In this document: positions 9,231 to 17,249 of the stretch, one piece after another
Position numbering within the stretch: position 1 is the stretch's first letter
Layout of the letters: each line of letters opens with the position of its first letter
Source: an uncultured Verrucomicrobiota bacterium
GTDB taxonomy: Bacteria; Verrucomicrobiota; Kiritimatiellia; Kiritimatiellales; Tichowtungiaceae
DNA: 64,000 bases
Assembly (NCBI GenBank): GCA_903831085.1
Contig: CAIKWE010000039.1
Location: forward strand, 1 to 64,000
Direction of reading: 5' to 3'
Position numbers and translations under genes: made by a program
The notes under the pieces: model-generated
What the model saw: the letters and a program-made list of their open reading frames with translations, nothing else
The model's database searches: none
Told to the model about the DNA's origin: nothing

Positions 9231-10025
9231 ATGATTTCCGTCATGGAGAAAATCACCAGCCTGCAGAACGAGCGCGTGAAGCGGATCATCAAGCTTCAGC
9301 GCAAGGCTTCCGTGCGCCGCGAGGAAGGTCTTACCGTTATCGAAGGCGCGCGCGAAGTTTCGCGGGCGATGGAAAACGGCTGGCTGCCCACCGAACTCTG
9401 GCTTTGTTCAGAACTTGGGAGCGACAAACCGCGAATAGACTCGAATGAACACGAATGCTTTCAATGCGCCCGGGCGGTATTCGAAAAAATTTCATACCGG
9501 GAAGGACCGGACGGGGTTTTGGCGGTCGGGCCACTGGTCGGCAAAACGCTCGCCGAACTAAAGCTGCCGAAAAGCCCGCTGATTCTTGTCGCTGAAGGAT
9601 TGGAAAAACCGGGCAACGTCGGCGCACTTCTGCGCACGGCTGACGGCGCGGGCGCGGACGCTGTGATTGTCTGCGATCCGGCGACTGATCTGAATAATCC
9701 GAATGTGATCCGTGCGAGCATTGGAACGCTGTTTTATCTGCCGGTCGCCGAGGCGACTGCGGAAGAGACTCTTGCGTTTTTGAAAGGGAAGGGCGTTAAA
9801 ATTCTTTCCGCTGTGCCGGATGCGAATGCGGTTTATACAGATGTTGATTTAACGGGGCCGGTCGCGATTGTGGTTGGCGCGGAAGACAAGGGACTTTCCA
9901 ATGTTTGGAAAACCGGAGCGGATTTGAATGTTAAAATTCCAATGCTTGGGAAAAACGATTCGCTGAATGTCTCTGTTTCCGCCGCGATTCTGCTCTACGA
10001 AGCGGTCCGTCAGCGCCGCAAATAA
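9231..10025 (+). CDS. SpoU/TrmH-family RNA 2'-O-methyltransferase
   Basis: A 264-aa SPOUT-superfamily methyltransferase. An N-terminal substrate-binding region (residues 1-100, ITSLQNERVKRIIKLQ) precedes the knotted SAM-binding domain. That domain has motif 1 LEKPGNVGALLRTADGAGAD, motif 2 VVGAEDKGLS and motif 3 IPMLGKNDSLNVSVSAAILLYE, so it is probably active on rRNA or tRNA ribose. Two foreign-looking segments lie inside the gene. Bases 9426-9457 carry a CGAATGAACACGAAT repeat, encoding an odd PRIDSNEHE loop in the N-terminal half. Bases 9895-9912 carry a TTCCAATGTTTGGAA palindrome, encoding SNVWK. ATG 9243 is an alternative start; no clear ribosome site is visible. Confidence 0.88.
   Translation: MISVMEKITSLQNERVKRIIKLQRKASVRREEGLTVIEGAREVSRAMENGWLPTELWLCSELGSDKPRIDSNEHECFQCARAVFEKISYREGPDGVLAVGPLVGKTLAELKLPKSPLILVAEGLEKPGNVGALLRTADGAGADAVIVCDPATDLNNPNVIRASIGTLFYLPVAEATAEETLAFLKGKGVKILSAVPDANAVYTDVDLTGPVAIVVGAEDKGLSNVWKTGADLNVKIPMLGKNDSLNVSVSAAILLYEAVRQRRK
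9426..9457 (+). repeat. CGCGAATAGACTCGAATGAACACGAAT-type repeat inside the SpoU gene
   Basis: Imperfect direct iterations of CGAAT(A/G)NAC. Related sequence appears at 62470-62500 (minus sense), 57588-57602 (minus sense) and about 30936-30952. The in-gene copy is in frame. Confidence 0.5.
9895..9912. repeat. TTCCAA-N3-TTGGAA palindrome inside the SpoU gene
   Basis: Sequence tttccaatgtttggaaaa, near-perfect dyad, translated as SNVWK between motif 2 and motif 3 of the methyltransferase. It is the same core as the intergenic copy at 10871-10889. Confidence 0.8.
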
Positions 10026-10065
10026 AAAAGGATTAAGCCAGCCTTCGCTAAAGAGCCTTTAAAAA

Positions 10066-10140
10066 TGGTGCGCCTGCCGGGAGTCGAACCCAGATCACCG
10101 GCTTCGGAGGCCAGCGTTCTATCCATTGAACTACAGGCGC
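10066..10140 (-). tRNA. tRNA-Arg (anticodon CCG)
   Basis: On the minus strand a full cloverleaf is visible. Acceptor GCGCCTG (10134-10140) pairs with CAGGCGC, the anticodon loop shows CCG in context GGCCTCCGAAGCC, and the T arm is GGGTTCGACTCCC. An encoded CCA occupies 10066-10068. It lies between the SpoU gene and rubrerythrin. Confidence 0.95.
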
Positions 10141-10209
10141 GTTCAAAAAGAGTGTTATCTGTTAGCGGTTAATGCCCGCCGAGAAAAGCCAAAACAATTT
10201 AATTCTGTT

Positions 10210-10237
10210 TTGAAATATCAGCGGGAACGCTCATAAT
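10210..10237 (+). promoter_or_regulatory. probable sigma-70 promoter of the rubrerythrin gene
   Basis: TTGAAA at 10210-10215 and CATAAT at 10232-10237, 16 bases apart, about 30 bases upstream of the AAAGGAGG ribosome site for the gene at 10267. Confidence 0.5.
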
Positions 10238-10266
10238 GCGCCCGTTAAACATAAAGGAGGAACACG

Positions 10267-10842
10267 ATGGAACTCAAAGGAAGCCAGACCGAGAAAAACC
10301 TGATGTGCGCGTTCGCCGGGGAATCGCAGGCCCGCAACCGTTACACCTACTACGCCAGCGCCGCCAAAAAAGAGGGCTACGTGCAGATCGCCGATATTTT
10401 TGAGGAAACCGCCAACCAGGAAAAGGAGCACGCCAAGCGTCTCTTCAAGCTGATGGAAGGCGGCGAGATCGAAATTCCGGCGAGCATCTTTCCTGCCGGG
10501 CCGGTCGGCGTGACGTATGACAATCTGCTGGCTGCCGCCGCGGGTGAAGAGCATGAATGGACTTCGATGTATCCTTCCTTCGCCAAAATCGCCAAAGAAG
10601 AAGGGTTCACTTTAATCGCCGCTGTCTTCAGTGCGATTGCCGTCGCCGAAAAACAGCACGACAAGCGCTACAAAGAACTCGCCGCCAACATTAAAGCGGG
10701 CAAGGTGTTTGAGCGCGCAGAAAAAGTCGTCTGGCGCTGCCGCAACTGCGGTTATGTGCATACCGGCACCAAAGCGCCCGCCAAGTGCGTGGCATGCGAT
10801 CATCCGCAGGCGCAGTTTGAACTGCTCGGCGAAAACTGGTAA
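10267..10842 (+). CDS. rbr: rubrerythrin (diiron peroxidase with C-terminal rubredoxin domain)
   Basis: A 191-aa protein. An N-terminal ferritin-like four-helix domain (residues 1-150) carries the diiron ligands in CAFAGESQARNRYTYYA, ETANQEKEHAK and IAVAEKQHDKRY. The C-terminal rubredoxin-like iron site uses two Cys pairs, CRNCGY and CVACDH. Rubrerythrins reduce hydrogen peroxide in anaerobes and microaerophiles, which suggests a low-oxygen lifestyle. A strong AAAGGAGG site precedes the ATG. The gene appears monocistronic, with its own promoter and a strong terminator made from a palindromic repeat. Confidence 0.96.
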   Translation: MELKGSQTEKNLMCAFAGESQARNRYTYYASAAKKEGYVQIADIFEETANQEKEHAKRLFKLMEGGEIEIPASIFPAGPVGVTYDNLLAAAAGEEHEWTSMYPSFAKIAKEEGFTLIAAVFSAIAVAEKQHDKRYKELAANIKAGKVFERAEKVVWRCRNCGYVHTGTKAPAKCVACDHPQAQFELLGENW

Positions 10843-10862
10843 GCCGTCCGGCGCAATATGAC

Positions 10863-10907
10863 AACGCGGGTTTTCCAATGTTTGGAAAATCCGCGTTTTA
10901 TTTTTCC
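10863..10907 (+). terminator. intrinsic terminator of rubrerythrin built on a TTCCAA/TTGGAA palindrome
   Basis: Bases 10863-10878 pair with 10882-10897 over 16 positions with a single G-U and a 3-base loop. The stem is followed by ttttattttt. The upper half of the stem is ttttccaa/ttggaaaa, the dispersed palindrome core. Confidence 0.85.
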
Positions 10908-10919
10908 AACCTTTGGAAA
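10902..10919. repeat. second TTCCAA-N3-TTGGAA palindrome after rubrerythrin
   Basis: Sequence ttttccaacctttggaaa, immediately after the terminator copy. Another short copy, ttccaagggttggaa, lies at 11694-11708 just after the next gene. Confidence 0.75.
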
Positions 10920-10970
10920 GTCCCATTACCGGCGGCAGGTTGCGCGGCGCAATGAGAGGTTGAACCCGAT

Positions 10971-11693
10971 TTGCCGCAGGCCTATGCTCCTGCTTTGAAA
11001 ACCGTGAATAACCTCCATACATCTGAACGGCGTAGCAGTCGGCTGGCGTTCGCGCTCAGTTGTCTGCTGCATATCGCGGCAGGGACACTGATTTTTTTTA
11101 TGGTGCGGAATTTTGCCGTCGAACAGTGGCCGTCGATGGGCCCGGGAGCGGCCAGCCAGAATGTCATGCAGATCGAATTACGGCCCGCTGCGGCGGCGTT
11201 CGCTCAACCGGCATTACCGCCGCCTAAGCCGGCAGAGGTGCCGCTTGAAGAAATCCAAAAACCGCCGGAGCCTGTGCCGCGACCTGATCCCGCTGAGTCG
11301 CGACCTGCCGAAGCGCAGACCGCGCAGGTGGCGCAGTCGGCCTCCGCGCCGGGCGCTCAGGTGGAAGCGGCTGAACCGCTGGCCGGGAAGGGGTTTATCG
11401 GAGAAGTTAACTGGCGCACGCTGGCGGTTGCGAAGGTCCGCGCGATGATTGAGCGCGAAAAACATTATCCACCGTCGGCGCAAAAAGCCGGCTACACCGG
11501 CCGGTTTCTTGCGCTCATCCGCCTCGAGCCGGACGGAACGGTTTCCGGCTGTGAAATCAAAGAGCGGCGCGGGCATCCGCTGCTCGGCAAGGCGGTTGAA
11601 GCCACATTGGAAAAAATTAAGGGCCGGACCGTCGGCATTACCCTGCCGGAGCGGTTTGATATTCTGCTGCCGATAGAATTTGAATTGAACTGA
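10971..11693 (+). CDS. TonB-like energy transducer with C-terminal TonB domain
   Basis: About 240 aa. A single transmembrane anchor (LAFALSCLLHIAAGTLIFFM) lies near residues 25-45. A Pro/Ala/Glu-rich periplasmic linker spans about 65-130, including PPKPAEVPLEEIQKPPEP. A TonB-C domain covers about 145-240 (REKHYPPSAQKAGYTG, ALIRLEPDGTVSGCEI). The family spans the periplasm to energise outer-membrane receptors. No ExbB/ExbD genes are adjacent. The start is uncertain: the open frame begins with TTG at 10971, and GTG at 11004 would also give a complete membrane anchor; no clear ribosome site is seen. The gene ends just before a short palindrome at 11694-11708. Confidence 0.82.
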   Translation: MPQAYAPALKTVNNLHTSERRSSRLAFALSCLLHIAAGTLIFFMVRNFAVEQWPSMGPGAASQNVMQIELRPAAAAFAQPALPPPKPAEVPLEEIQKPPEPVPRPDPAESRPAEAQTAQVAQSASAPGAQVEAAEPLAGKGFIGEVNWRTLAVAKVRAMIEREKHYPPSAQKAGYTGRFLALIRLEPDGTVSGCEIKERRGHPLLGKAVEATLEKIKGRTVGITLPERFDILLPIEFELN

Positions 11694-11727
11694 TTCCAAG
11701 GGTTGGAAGATTTTACTGAGGCGATAG

Positions 11728-11904
11728 ATGAACTGGGATGCGATCAGGATGTGGACGGCGGTTGTTCTGCTGCTGGATGCGGCGTTCGGACTTTGGAACC
11801 ACGAACGGGTTCATGCGTTGGCTCCCAGGCTCAATATTCCGCGCATCGCGCTGATTGAAGCGCTCGCCGCGCTGATTCTGGTTCTGCTTGGTCTGTGGCT
11901 GTGA
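11728..11904 (+). CDS. small two-helix membrane protein, unknown function
   Basis: A 58-aa ORF starting MNWDAIRMWTAVVLLLDAA and ending LAALILVLLGLWL. Two hydrophobic stretches (about residues 8-22 and 42-58) flank a short polar loop with NHERVHALAPRLNIP. Its stop lies 78 bases before the chosen start of the fusion gene downstream. Reading frame and composition look coding, but no family is recognised. It might be a small subunit working with the downstream lipid-modifying protein. Confidence 0.5.
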   Translation: MNWDAIRMWTAVVLLLDAAFGLWNHERVHALAPRLNIPRIALIEALAALILVLLGLWL

Positions 11905-11982
11905 TTGCTTTTACACCGCGTTCTGTGCTTATATCACCAACCAGTAAGACTCTTCCTGATGACGGTTTGCGGAGTAATTTGT

Positions 11983-14517
11983 ATGGTGAAATCCATGTTT
12001 TCGCGGACATGCAGTACGGCGCTCTTTTTCGGCCTGCTGATTTTTCCGCTGGCGGGGCATTCTGCGGAAGGCGGACCGGACTGGCCGCCGTTGACGCAAA
12101 TCACGCTTACACGCGGTGATTTTGATGTTCGGGTTTATGCAACGCCGGGCAACGACCCGCGGGCGCTGGTGGTTTTCGGCTCGGGTGACGGCGGCTGGAG
12201 CGCGTGGGAGCATGTTGTAGCCACCTGGCTGCAGGAAGCCAATGTGGCCGTTGTTGCCTTTGATTTTGAAAAATATTCGGTGACGGATTTTGATCAGCCG
12301 ACCGTTGCCAAGGATATGGCCGCTGTGGCGGCCTTCGCGACGGAACGGCTGAATGCCAAAGGGATTCCGGTTCTTTACGGCGGCTGGAGTATGGGCGCCG
12401 CTCAGGCGATTGCCGCCGCCAGAGGAACAAACCGTCCATCGGAACTTGCCGGACTGCTGCTGATGAGTCTGGACAGCCGCGGCCGCTACGGAATCCGTGC
12501 GCCGGATCTGGTCGGTATTACGCCGACCGGGCCGGGGACGTTCGATCTGAATGAGTTTAATCCGGATTTGAAAGATATCCGGGTGGTGCAGTATCACGGC
12601 ACCGCCGATTTTATGGCCAAGACGACGTGGATTCGTCTGCTGAAATCTCCGCATCAGCTTTATCTGTTAAAGGGGATGAACCACGGGTTCGACGGGCTCG
12701 GCCCTGAGTTCCAGTCGGTGCTGTTGCAAGGCGTGGCATGGGCGCTGGGGGACGATTCCGCCGCAGCTCCGCCGGAAAAAGGCCGACATTTGCGCCCGGT
12801 GCGGATGACCATATATGGAATTCTTCTGCTTATGTTGCTGGCCGGAATGGTTTCGCGCCGGGCATCGCTGATGCTTCTTTCGGCTTCGGTGGCCCTCTGC
12901 GGATTCTCGAACATTCTCGACTCCATCATTCCGTCATCACCCGTGATTATTGATAAAATACAGGAATGGATTCCACTGGAAGTCAGTCAGCACGGGCGTT
13001 TTATTCTATTTGTGTCCGGGGCGATGCTTCTCGCTCTGGCCCGTGGATTACGTCGGCGTAAACGGGTCGCATGGAATATGACGGCAGTTATTCTGTCGGT
13101 GTCTGCGGTTCTGGATTTCACGCAAACCTTCAACTGGAACCGTTCCGCGGTTGCCTTGGTGATCCTGATGGCATTGTTCCGGCGGCGCAAATTATTTGAT
13201 GCCCGGTCGGATGCGCCTTCCTTCCGTCTTGGCATTATCATTGCCGGCACGTTACTGCTGCTGCTCGTGGGCTATGGAACGGTATCTATCCATGGACTGG
13301 GCATGCGCGGACTTTTCGGTGACCGTCTATCGTGGGGCGAGGCCTTTCGCGGAGCGGTCTTTACCGCCCTGCAGGTAAAAACAGAACTTGATGAACTTGC
13401 CGGCCGGGAGGCGGCGCATCTTTTGCGCACAATCCGGCTTCAGGGACTGGGCGTAGGATTTTTTGCGCTGATCATGGTTTTGCGCCCGGTGATTCTCCGA
13501 CGGCATGCGCACACGGTGGAGGATTTTGAAAACGTCAAACGGCTGGTGGAAACCTATTCTGATGACCCTATGGCAGTGTTCGCCCTGCTTCCGGACAAGC
13601 ACTATTATTTTGAAGAGGGTGTGGACGGGGTTGTCGCCTACGCGCTTTGGTGGAATGTCGCGGTGGTGTTGGCGGATCCGATTTGCAGGCCGGATTGCCG
13701 GGAGAAACTGGTGCACGGGTTCATCCGCCATTGCCGCAGTTGCGACTGGAAACCGGTTTTTTACTGTTCTCACTACAGCCATCGGGAGATTTATGACCGC
13801 ATCGGCTTTCAACTGGTCCGGATCGCCGAGGAAGCCAGACTTCAACTGGCGGATTTTAAACTGGACGGCGCCCGGTTTCAGAATTTGCGGACGGCCCGGA
13901 ACAAGGCCCGGAAAAACGGCTTGGTATTTAGCTGGTATGGCGGCGAAGGATCTCAGCCGGATGAGCCGCTTGAGCATCAGCTTTTGGAGTTGTCAAAAGA
14001 GTGGCTGGTACGGAAGTGCGGCGGAGAAATGGGCTTTGATCTGAGCTCTTTTGATTTACAGGCCATTCGCCAAAAGGGAGTGGCCGTGGTTCGCTCGCCC
14101 GACGGCCGCCTGGAGGCCTTTGCCACATGGCATGCCTATGCTCACGGCAAAGGACGGTGTGTTGATCTCATGCGGAGTCATGTCCGGGCCCGGGATGTGA
14201 TGGACTTTCTGATCCTGGAAGCCATTGAGTCATTTCGAGAGCAGGGGGTTGAGGAAGTTTGTTTCGGCAGTGCGCCCCTTGCGAACACATCTGATCCAAG
14301 TGAACACAGTATGTATGACCGTTCCATTCGATTTGTCTTTGAAAATCTCGAACGGTTCTACGGATATAAGCGGCTGTTTCTCTTCAAGCAGAAGTATCAG
14401 CCCAGCTGGTCGGCGCGCTACCTGGCCTATCCCTGCGGCACATCTCTTCTGCTGGTCGGCATGGCGATTGCCGGAGTTCATCTCACGCAGGGGTTCCGGA
14501 GTCTGTTCCGTTCCTGA
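11983..14517 (+). CDS. fusion of AcvB/VirJ-type hydrolase with MprF-type aminoacyl-phosphatidylglycerol synthase
   Basis: An 844-aa membrane protein. A signal sequence (MVKSMFSRTCSTALFFGLL, then HSA/EGG) leads into a VirJ/AcvB alpha/beta-hydrolase of about 230 residues, with nucleophile GGWSMG (Ser136) and likely triad partners Asp209 (HGTADF) and His234 (GMNHGF). About seven transmembrane helices follow between residues 265 and 505. A cytoplasmic DUF2156/MprF-C GNAT-like domain covers about 510-830 (FENVKRLVETYSDDPMAVFALLPDKHYYF; ARNKARKNGL; FGSAPLAN). In rhizobia and Agrobacterium an MprF homologue (LpiA) makes lysyl-phosphatidylglycerol and the neighbouring AcvB hydrolyses it; here both appear in one chain (inference from domains). 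The MprF flippase half is missing. GGAG at 11971 supports this ATG. The gene converges on opgH with a 3-base gap. Confidence 0.85.
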   Translation: MVKSMFSRTCSTALFFGLLIFPLAGHSAEGGPDWPPLTQITLTRGDFDVRVYATPGNDPRALVVFGSGDGGWSAWEHVVATWLQEANVAVVAFDFEKYSVTDFDQPTVAKDMAAVAAFATERLNAKGIPVLYGGWSMGAAQAIAAARGTNRPSELAGLLLMSLDSRGRYGIRAPDLVGITPTGPGTFDLNEFNPDLKDIRVVQYHGTADFMAKTTWIRLLKSPHQLYLLKGMNHGFDGLGPEFQSVLLQGVAWALGDDSAAAPPEKGRHLRPVRMTIYGILLLMLLAGMVSRRASLMLLSASVALCGFSNILDSIIPSSPVIIDKIQEWIPLEVSQHGRFILFVSGAMLLALARGLRRRKRVAWNMTAVILSVSAVLDFTQTFNWNRSAVALVILMALFRRRKLFDARSDAPSFRLGIIIAGTLLLLLVGYGTVSIHGLGMRGLFGDRLSWGEAFRGAVFTALQVKTELDELAGREAAHLLRTIRLQGLGVGFFALIMVLRPVILRRHAHTVEDFENVKRLVETYSDDPMAVFALLPDKHYYFEEGVDGVVAYALWWNVAVVLADPICRPDCREKLVHGFIRHCRSCDWKPVFYCSHYSHREIYDRIGFQLVRIAEEARLQLADFKLDGARFQNLRTARNKARKNGLVFSWYGGEGSQPDEPLEHQLLELSKEWLVRKCGGEMGFDLSSFDLQAIRQKGVAVVRSPDGRLEAFATWHAYAHGKGRCVDLMRSHVRARDVMDFLILEAIESFREQGVEEVCFGSAPLANTSDPSEHSMYDRSIRFVFENLERFYGYKRLFLFKQKYQPSWSARYLAYPCGTSLLLVGMAIAGVHLTQGFRSLFRS

Positions 14518-14520
14518 CGG

Positions 14521-16659
14521 CTACAGATAGAGCGCCGTCTGCGGTTTGCTTTCGAGAATATTGTACTGCCGCAGAGCCATCATCCACCACGGAGCCAGTT
14601 TTTCTGACGGCAGCATCCAGATCTGTTCGTGGAGCCACGCCATGCATTCCGGATTCATCAGCAGAGCCATCTGTTCGCGGCGGCTGAGCACATCGGGGCC
14701 TTCTGCCACGACGCGATCCTGCAGCTGGGTGAAGTAGGTGCCTTCGAGGCGGCGTTTGTTGTGCCGGCGCAGCAACGCGATGTGAATGGCGTTGACGTAG
14801 GGATCGATGACAACCTGCATGAAGCCGTAGTTTTTCTGCAAGGGCTCGAGCGGCGGCACATGCTGGTCGCAGACTTCGAGACTGACCTTCAGTTCGGCCA
14901 GTTCAACCGGCGGTTCGCTTTCCTGAGGAGTGATGAAAAGCTTCATGCGGCGCAGAGCGTTTCCTGCCGACACTTTGCCGAGCAGCACGGTGAGCGGAAT
15001 GGAAACGACGAGGCCGATAAAGATAGGACTCATCCACCAGAAGAAGGCGGGATTGATGTGCCATGCGAGCGATCCCCACAGGATTCCGACGAAAGTGTGT
15101 CCGCCGTAGGCTTCGATGGATTCACCCCAGTCAGCGCCGTTTTCGCCGCCGCGCCGCTGCGGTCCCCAACCGACTTCCTGTCCGGCCATGACACCGAGGA
15201 CGAATCGGGAGTGGAAAAGCATAAGGATGGGGGTGATCAGCATGGATAATAGATGTTCGATAAAGACGCTAATGGTGGCGCGCAGGCGGCCGCCGAACGG
15301 CCGGGCAACCTGCCGATCACGCAGGATAAGAAGCAGTCCGAGCACCTTAGGCAGGAAGAGCAATGAGATGGTGGTGGCGAAGAGGATGATGGCCAGCTGG
15401 CTACCGCCGATGTCGAGAAAAGAGGAGAGGCCGACATCGGAGTCGAACGTGCGGACTGGGAACCGCGAGGCGAGCCAAAACTGAAGCGTACCGATGAGCA
15501 TGAAAAAGAGCCAGAGCGGTGAGGAGAGGTAGCTCATGATGCCGAGGGCGAGGTGCAACCGGTTGATCGGCCGAACGTGGGGCGAGAGCACGAGCCAACT
15601 GTGCTGAAAGTTTCCCCTGCACCAGCGGCGGTCGCGTTTGGCCATGTCTAAGAGCGTCGGCGGGCCGCCTTCGTAGCTTCCGCCGAGGCCGTAGGCAAGC
15701 CAGACTTCGTAGCCGGCGCGGCGCATGAGGGCCGCTTCGACATAGTCGTGGCTCATGAATTTTGCACGCGGCGTTTTACTGGCGGGCAGATCGGGCAGGG
15801 CGCAATGTTCAATAAAAGGCGCCAGCCGGATGATTGCGTTGTGGCCCCAATAGTTGCCTTCGTCGGCCTGCCAGAAGTTAAGACCAGCCTGAAAGACGGG
15901 GCCGTAGAGGGAGCCGGCAAACTGCATGCCGCGCCCAAAGAAAGTTTCGCTGAGCGCCTGAACCGGCGCTGCCTGAATGATGCCGGACTGCGGGTTCAAC
16001 TCCATGAGTTGCGCCAGTTTAACGAGGCAGTCGCCGCTCATCACGCTGTCGGCGTCGAGAATGACCATGTAGCGGTATTTGCTGCCCCAGCGGCGGCAGA
16101 AATCGCTGATGTTGCCGCTCTTGCGGTTGAGAGCAGTTTTGCGTTTACGGTAGAAGATGCGGCCAAAGCCTGAAACCTGTTTGCAAAGTTCCGCCCAGGC
16201 CATTTCCTCTTCAATCCATTTGTTGGGATCGTTGGAGTCGCTCAGGATAAAAAAGTCGAAGCGCGAGAGGTGTCCGGTCCGCTCGACGGAACGATAAATG
16301 GCCCGCAATCCTTCGTATACGCGACTGACATCTTCATTGAAAATGGGGAGGACAACTGCCGTAACAGGAAGCTCCGGCAGGGCGGACGTTTCTTCCAGCA
16401 GGGAGAGCAGGCGGGCAGGGTCGCGGCGCCGCCAAAGGATGATAAAACCGGTCAGCGCCTGAACGACGCCAAGGGAGACCGGAGTGAAGAGGATAGCGAA
16501 GAGAATCAGGGTGGCAATTTCGCAGCTGTTCATGCCGCCGCGCCAGAGGATGTCCGCCATAACCCAGGTGGCCAGCGTGATGAGCAGGAACACCAGCGAG
16601 AAAAAGAGAATCCGCCGCCGGACTTTCTGTGCGCCCGATAGAAATTTTACAGCCGTCAT
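14521..16659 (-). CDS. opgH: osmoregulated periplasmic glucan glucosyltransferase OpgH (MdoH)
   Basis: A 712-aa inner-membrane GT2 enzyme that polymerises UDP-glucose into beta-glucan and passes it across the membrane. Visible landmarks are two N-terminal helices, then VVLPIFNEDVSRVYEGLRAIY, FDFFILSDSNDPN, KRKSGNISDFCRRWGSKY, DADSVMSGD, YWGHNAIIRLAPFIEHCALP and the acceptor motif KRDRRWCRGN. Several C-terminal transmembrane segments follow. It is shorter than the enterobacterial enzyme (about 850 aa), mainly because the long cytoplasmic N-terminal extension is absent. It overlaps the upstream 197-aa gene by ATGA and ends 3 bases from the convergent lipid-modifying fusion gene. Confidence 0.95.
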   Translation of the reverse strand: MTAVKFLSGAQKVRRRILFFSLVFLLITLATWVMADILWRGGMNSCEIATLILFAILFTPVSLGVVQALTGFIILWRRRDPARLLSLLEETSALPELPVTAVVLPIFNEDVSRVYEGLRAIYRSVERTGHLSRFDFFILSDSNDPNKWIEEEMAWAELCKQVSGFGRIFYRKRKTALNRKSGNISDFCRRWGSKYRYMVILDADSVMSGDCLVKLAQLMELNPQSGIIQAAPVQALSETFFGRGMQFAGSLYGPVFQAGLNFWQADEGNYWGHNAIIRLAPFIEHCALPDLPASKTPRAKFMSHDYVEAALMRRAGYEVWLAYGLGGSYEGGPPTLLDMAKRDRRWCRGNFQHSWLVLSPHVRPINRLHLALGIMSYLSSPLWLFFMLIGTLQFWLASRFPVRTFDSDVGLSSFLDIGGSQLAIILFATTISLLFLPKVLGLLLILRDRQVARPFGGRLRATISVFIEHLLSMLITPILMLFHSRFVLGVMAGQEVGWGPQRRGGENGADWGESIEAYGGHTFVGILWGSLAWHINPAFFWWMSPIFIGLVVSIPLTVLLGKVSAGNALRRMKLFITPQESEPPVELAELKVSLEVCDQHVPPLEPLQKNYGFMQVVIDPYVNAIHIALLRRHNKRRLEGTYFTQLQDRVVAEGPDVLSRREQMALLMNPECMAWLHEQIWMLPSEKLAPWWMMALRQYNILESKPQTALYL

Positions 16660-17249
16660 CGTGTTATCCAGAAAAGGTAGGTTAGAAAGGTCAGGAAAAT
16701 AAGCCAGCCGACCAAGGCCTTGATGACGGGACTGCGGTTTAATCTGTCCATGGCATCGTCGGCGATTTCCGGGAAGAGGCCCAGATCAATCGGACGCGGC
16801 ACCATGTTGCTGATTTGCAGTTCGGGCCCGGCACGCATGAGGCTGCGGCGCATTGAAGTTTTCAGATCGGCCGGAATGTTCCGGGGTTCCAGAAAGGCAT
16901 AAGGCCAGCGCAGGGGACCGTCGCAGAGAAAAAGGGCGACGCGGCCGTCGGCGGCGGTGAATTTGGTGTTCGTTTCGGCAGGCAGATCCATGAGGCGGGT
17001 AAACCATTCGTTGAGCAGGCGGTTGGTTTCTTCGATGGCGAGGGTTGCAATCGGGGCTGGTACGGCTTGTCCCTGCCAGCGGCGGCTGACACGGCGCAGA
17101 ACCATGGTGATGAGAGTTGCACGGTGTAAATGACTATCCACCTCGTGAGCCCGCAGGTAGCTCTCGAGTTTTTCGTAGGCGCTGTTCCATTCCTCCGGGT
17201 TGCCCCAGGTGGGAACGAATGGTTCTATGGGTTCCAGAAGTAGGTCCAC
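16656..17249 (-). CDS. hypothetical protein between opgG and opgH, C-terminal membrane anchor
   Basis: A 197-aa protein without recognised family. The first 165 residues are soluble and rather helical (RRVSRRWQGQAVPAPIATLA). An aromatic/proline segment follows (CDGPLRWPYAFLEP), and one hydrophobic helix closes the C-terminus (ALVGWLIFLTFLTYLFW). Its start lies 25 bases inside the end of opgG and its stop overlaps the opgH start by 4 bases, so all three are translationally coupled. Because OpgH here lacks the usual N-terminal domain, this protein may stand in for it or may be a glucan-assembly partner (inference). Confidence 0.8.
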   Translation of the reverse strand: MDLLLEPIEPFVPTWGNPEEWNSAYEKLESYLRAHEVDSHLHRATLITMVLRRVSRRWQGQAVPAPIATLAIEETNRLLNEWFTRLMDLPAETNTKFTAADGRVALFLCDGPLRWPYAFLEPRNIPADLKTSMRRSLMRAGPELQISNMVPRPIDLGLFPEIADDAMDRLNRSPVIKALVGWLIFLTFLTYLFWITR

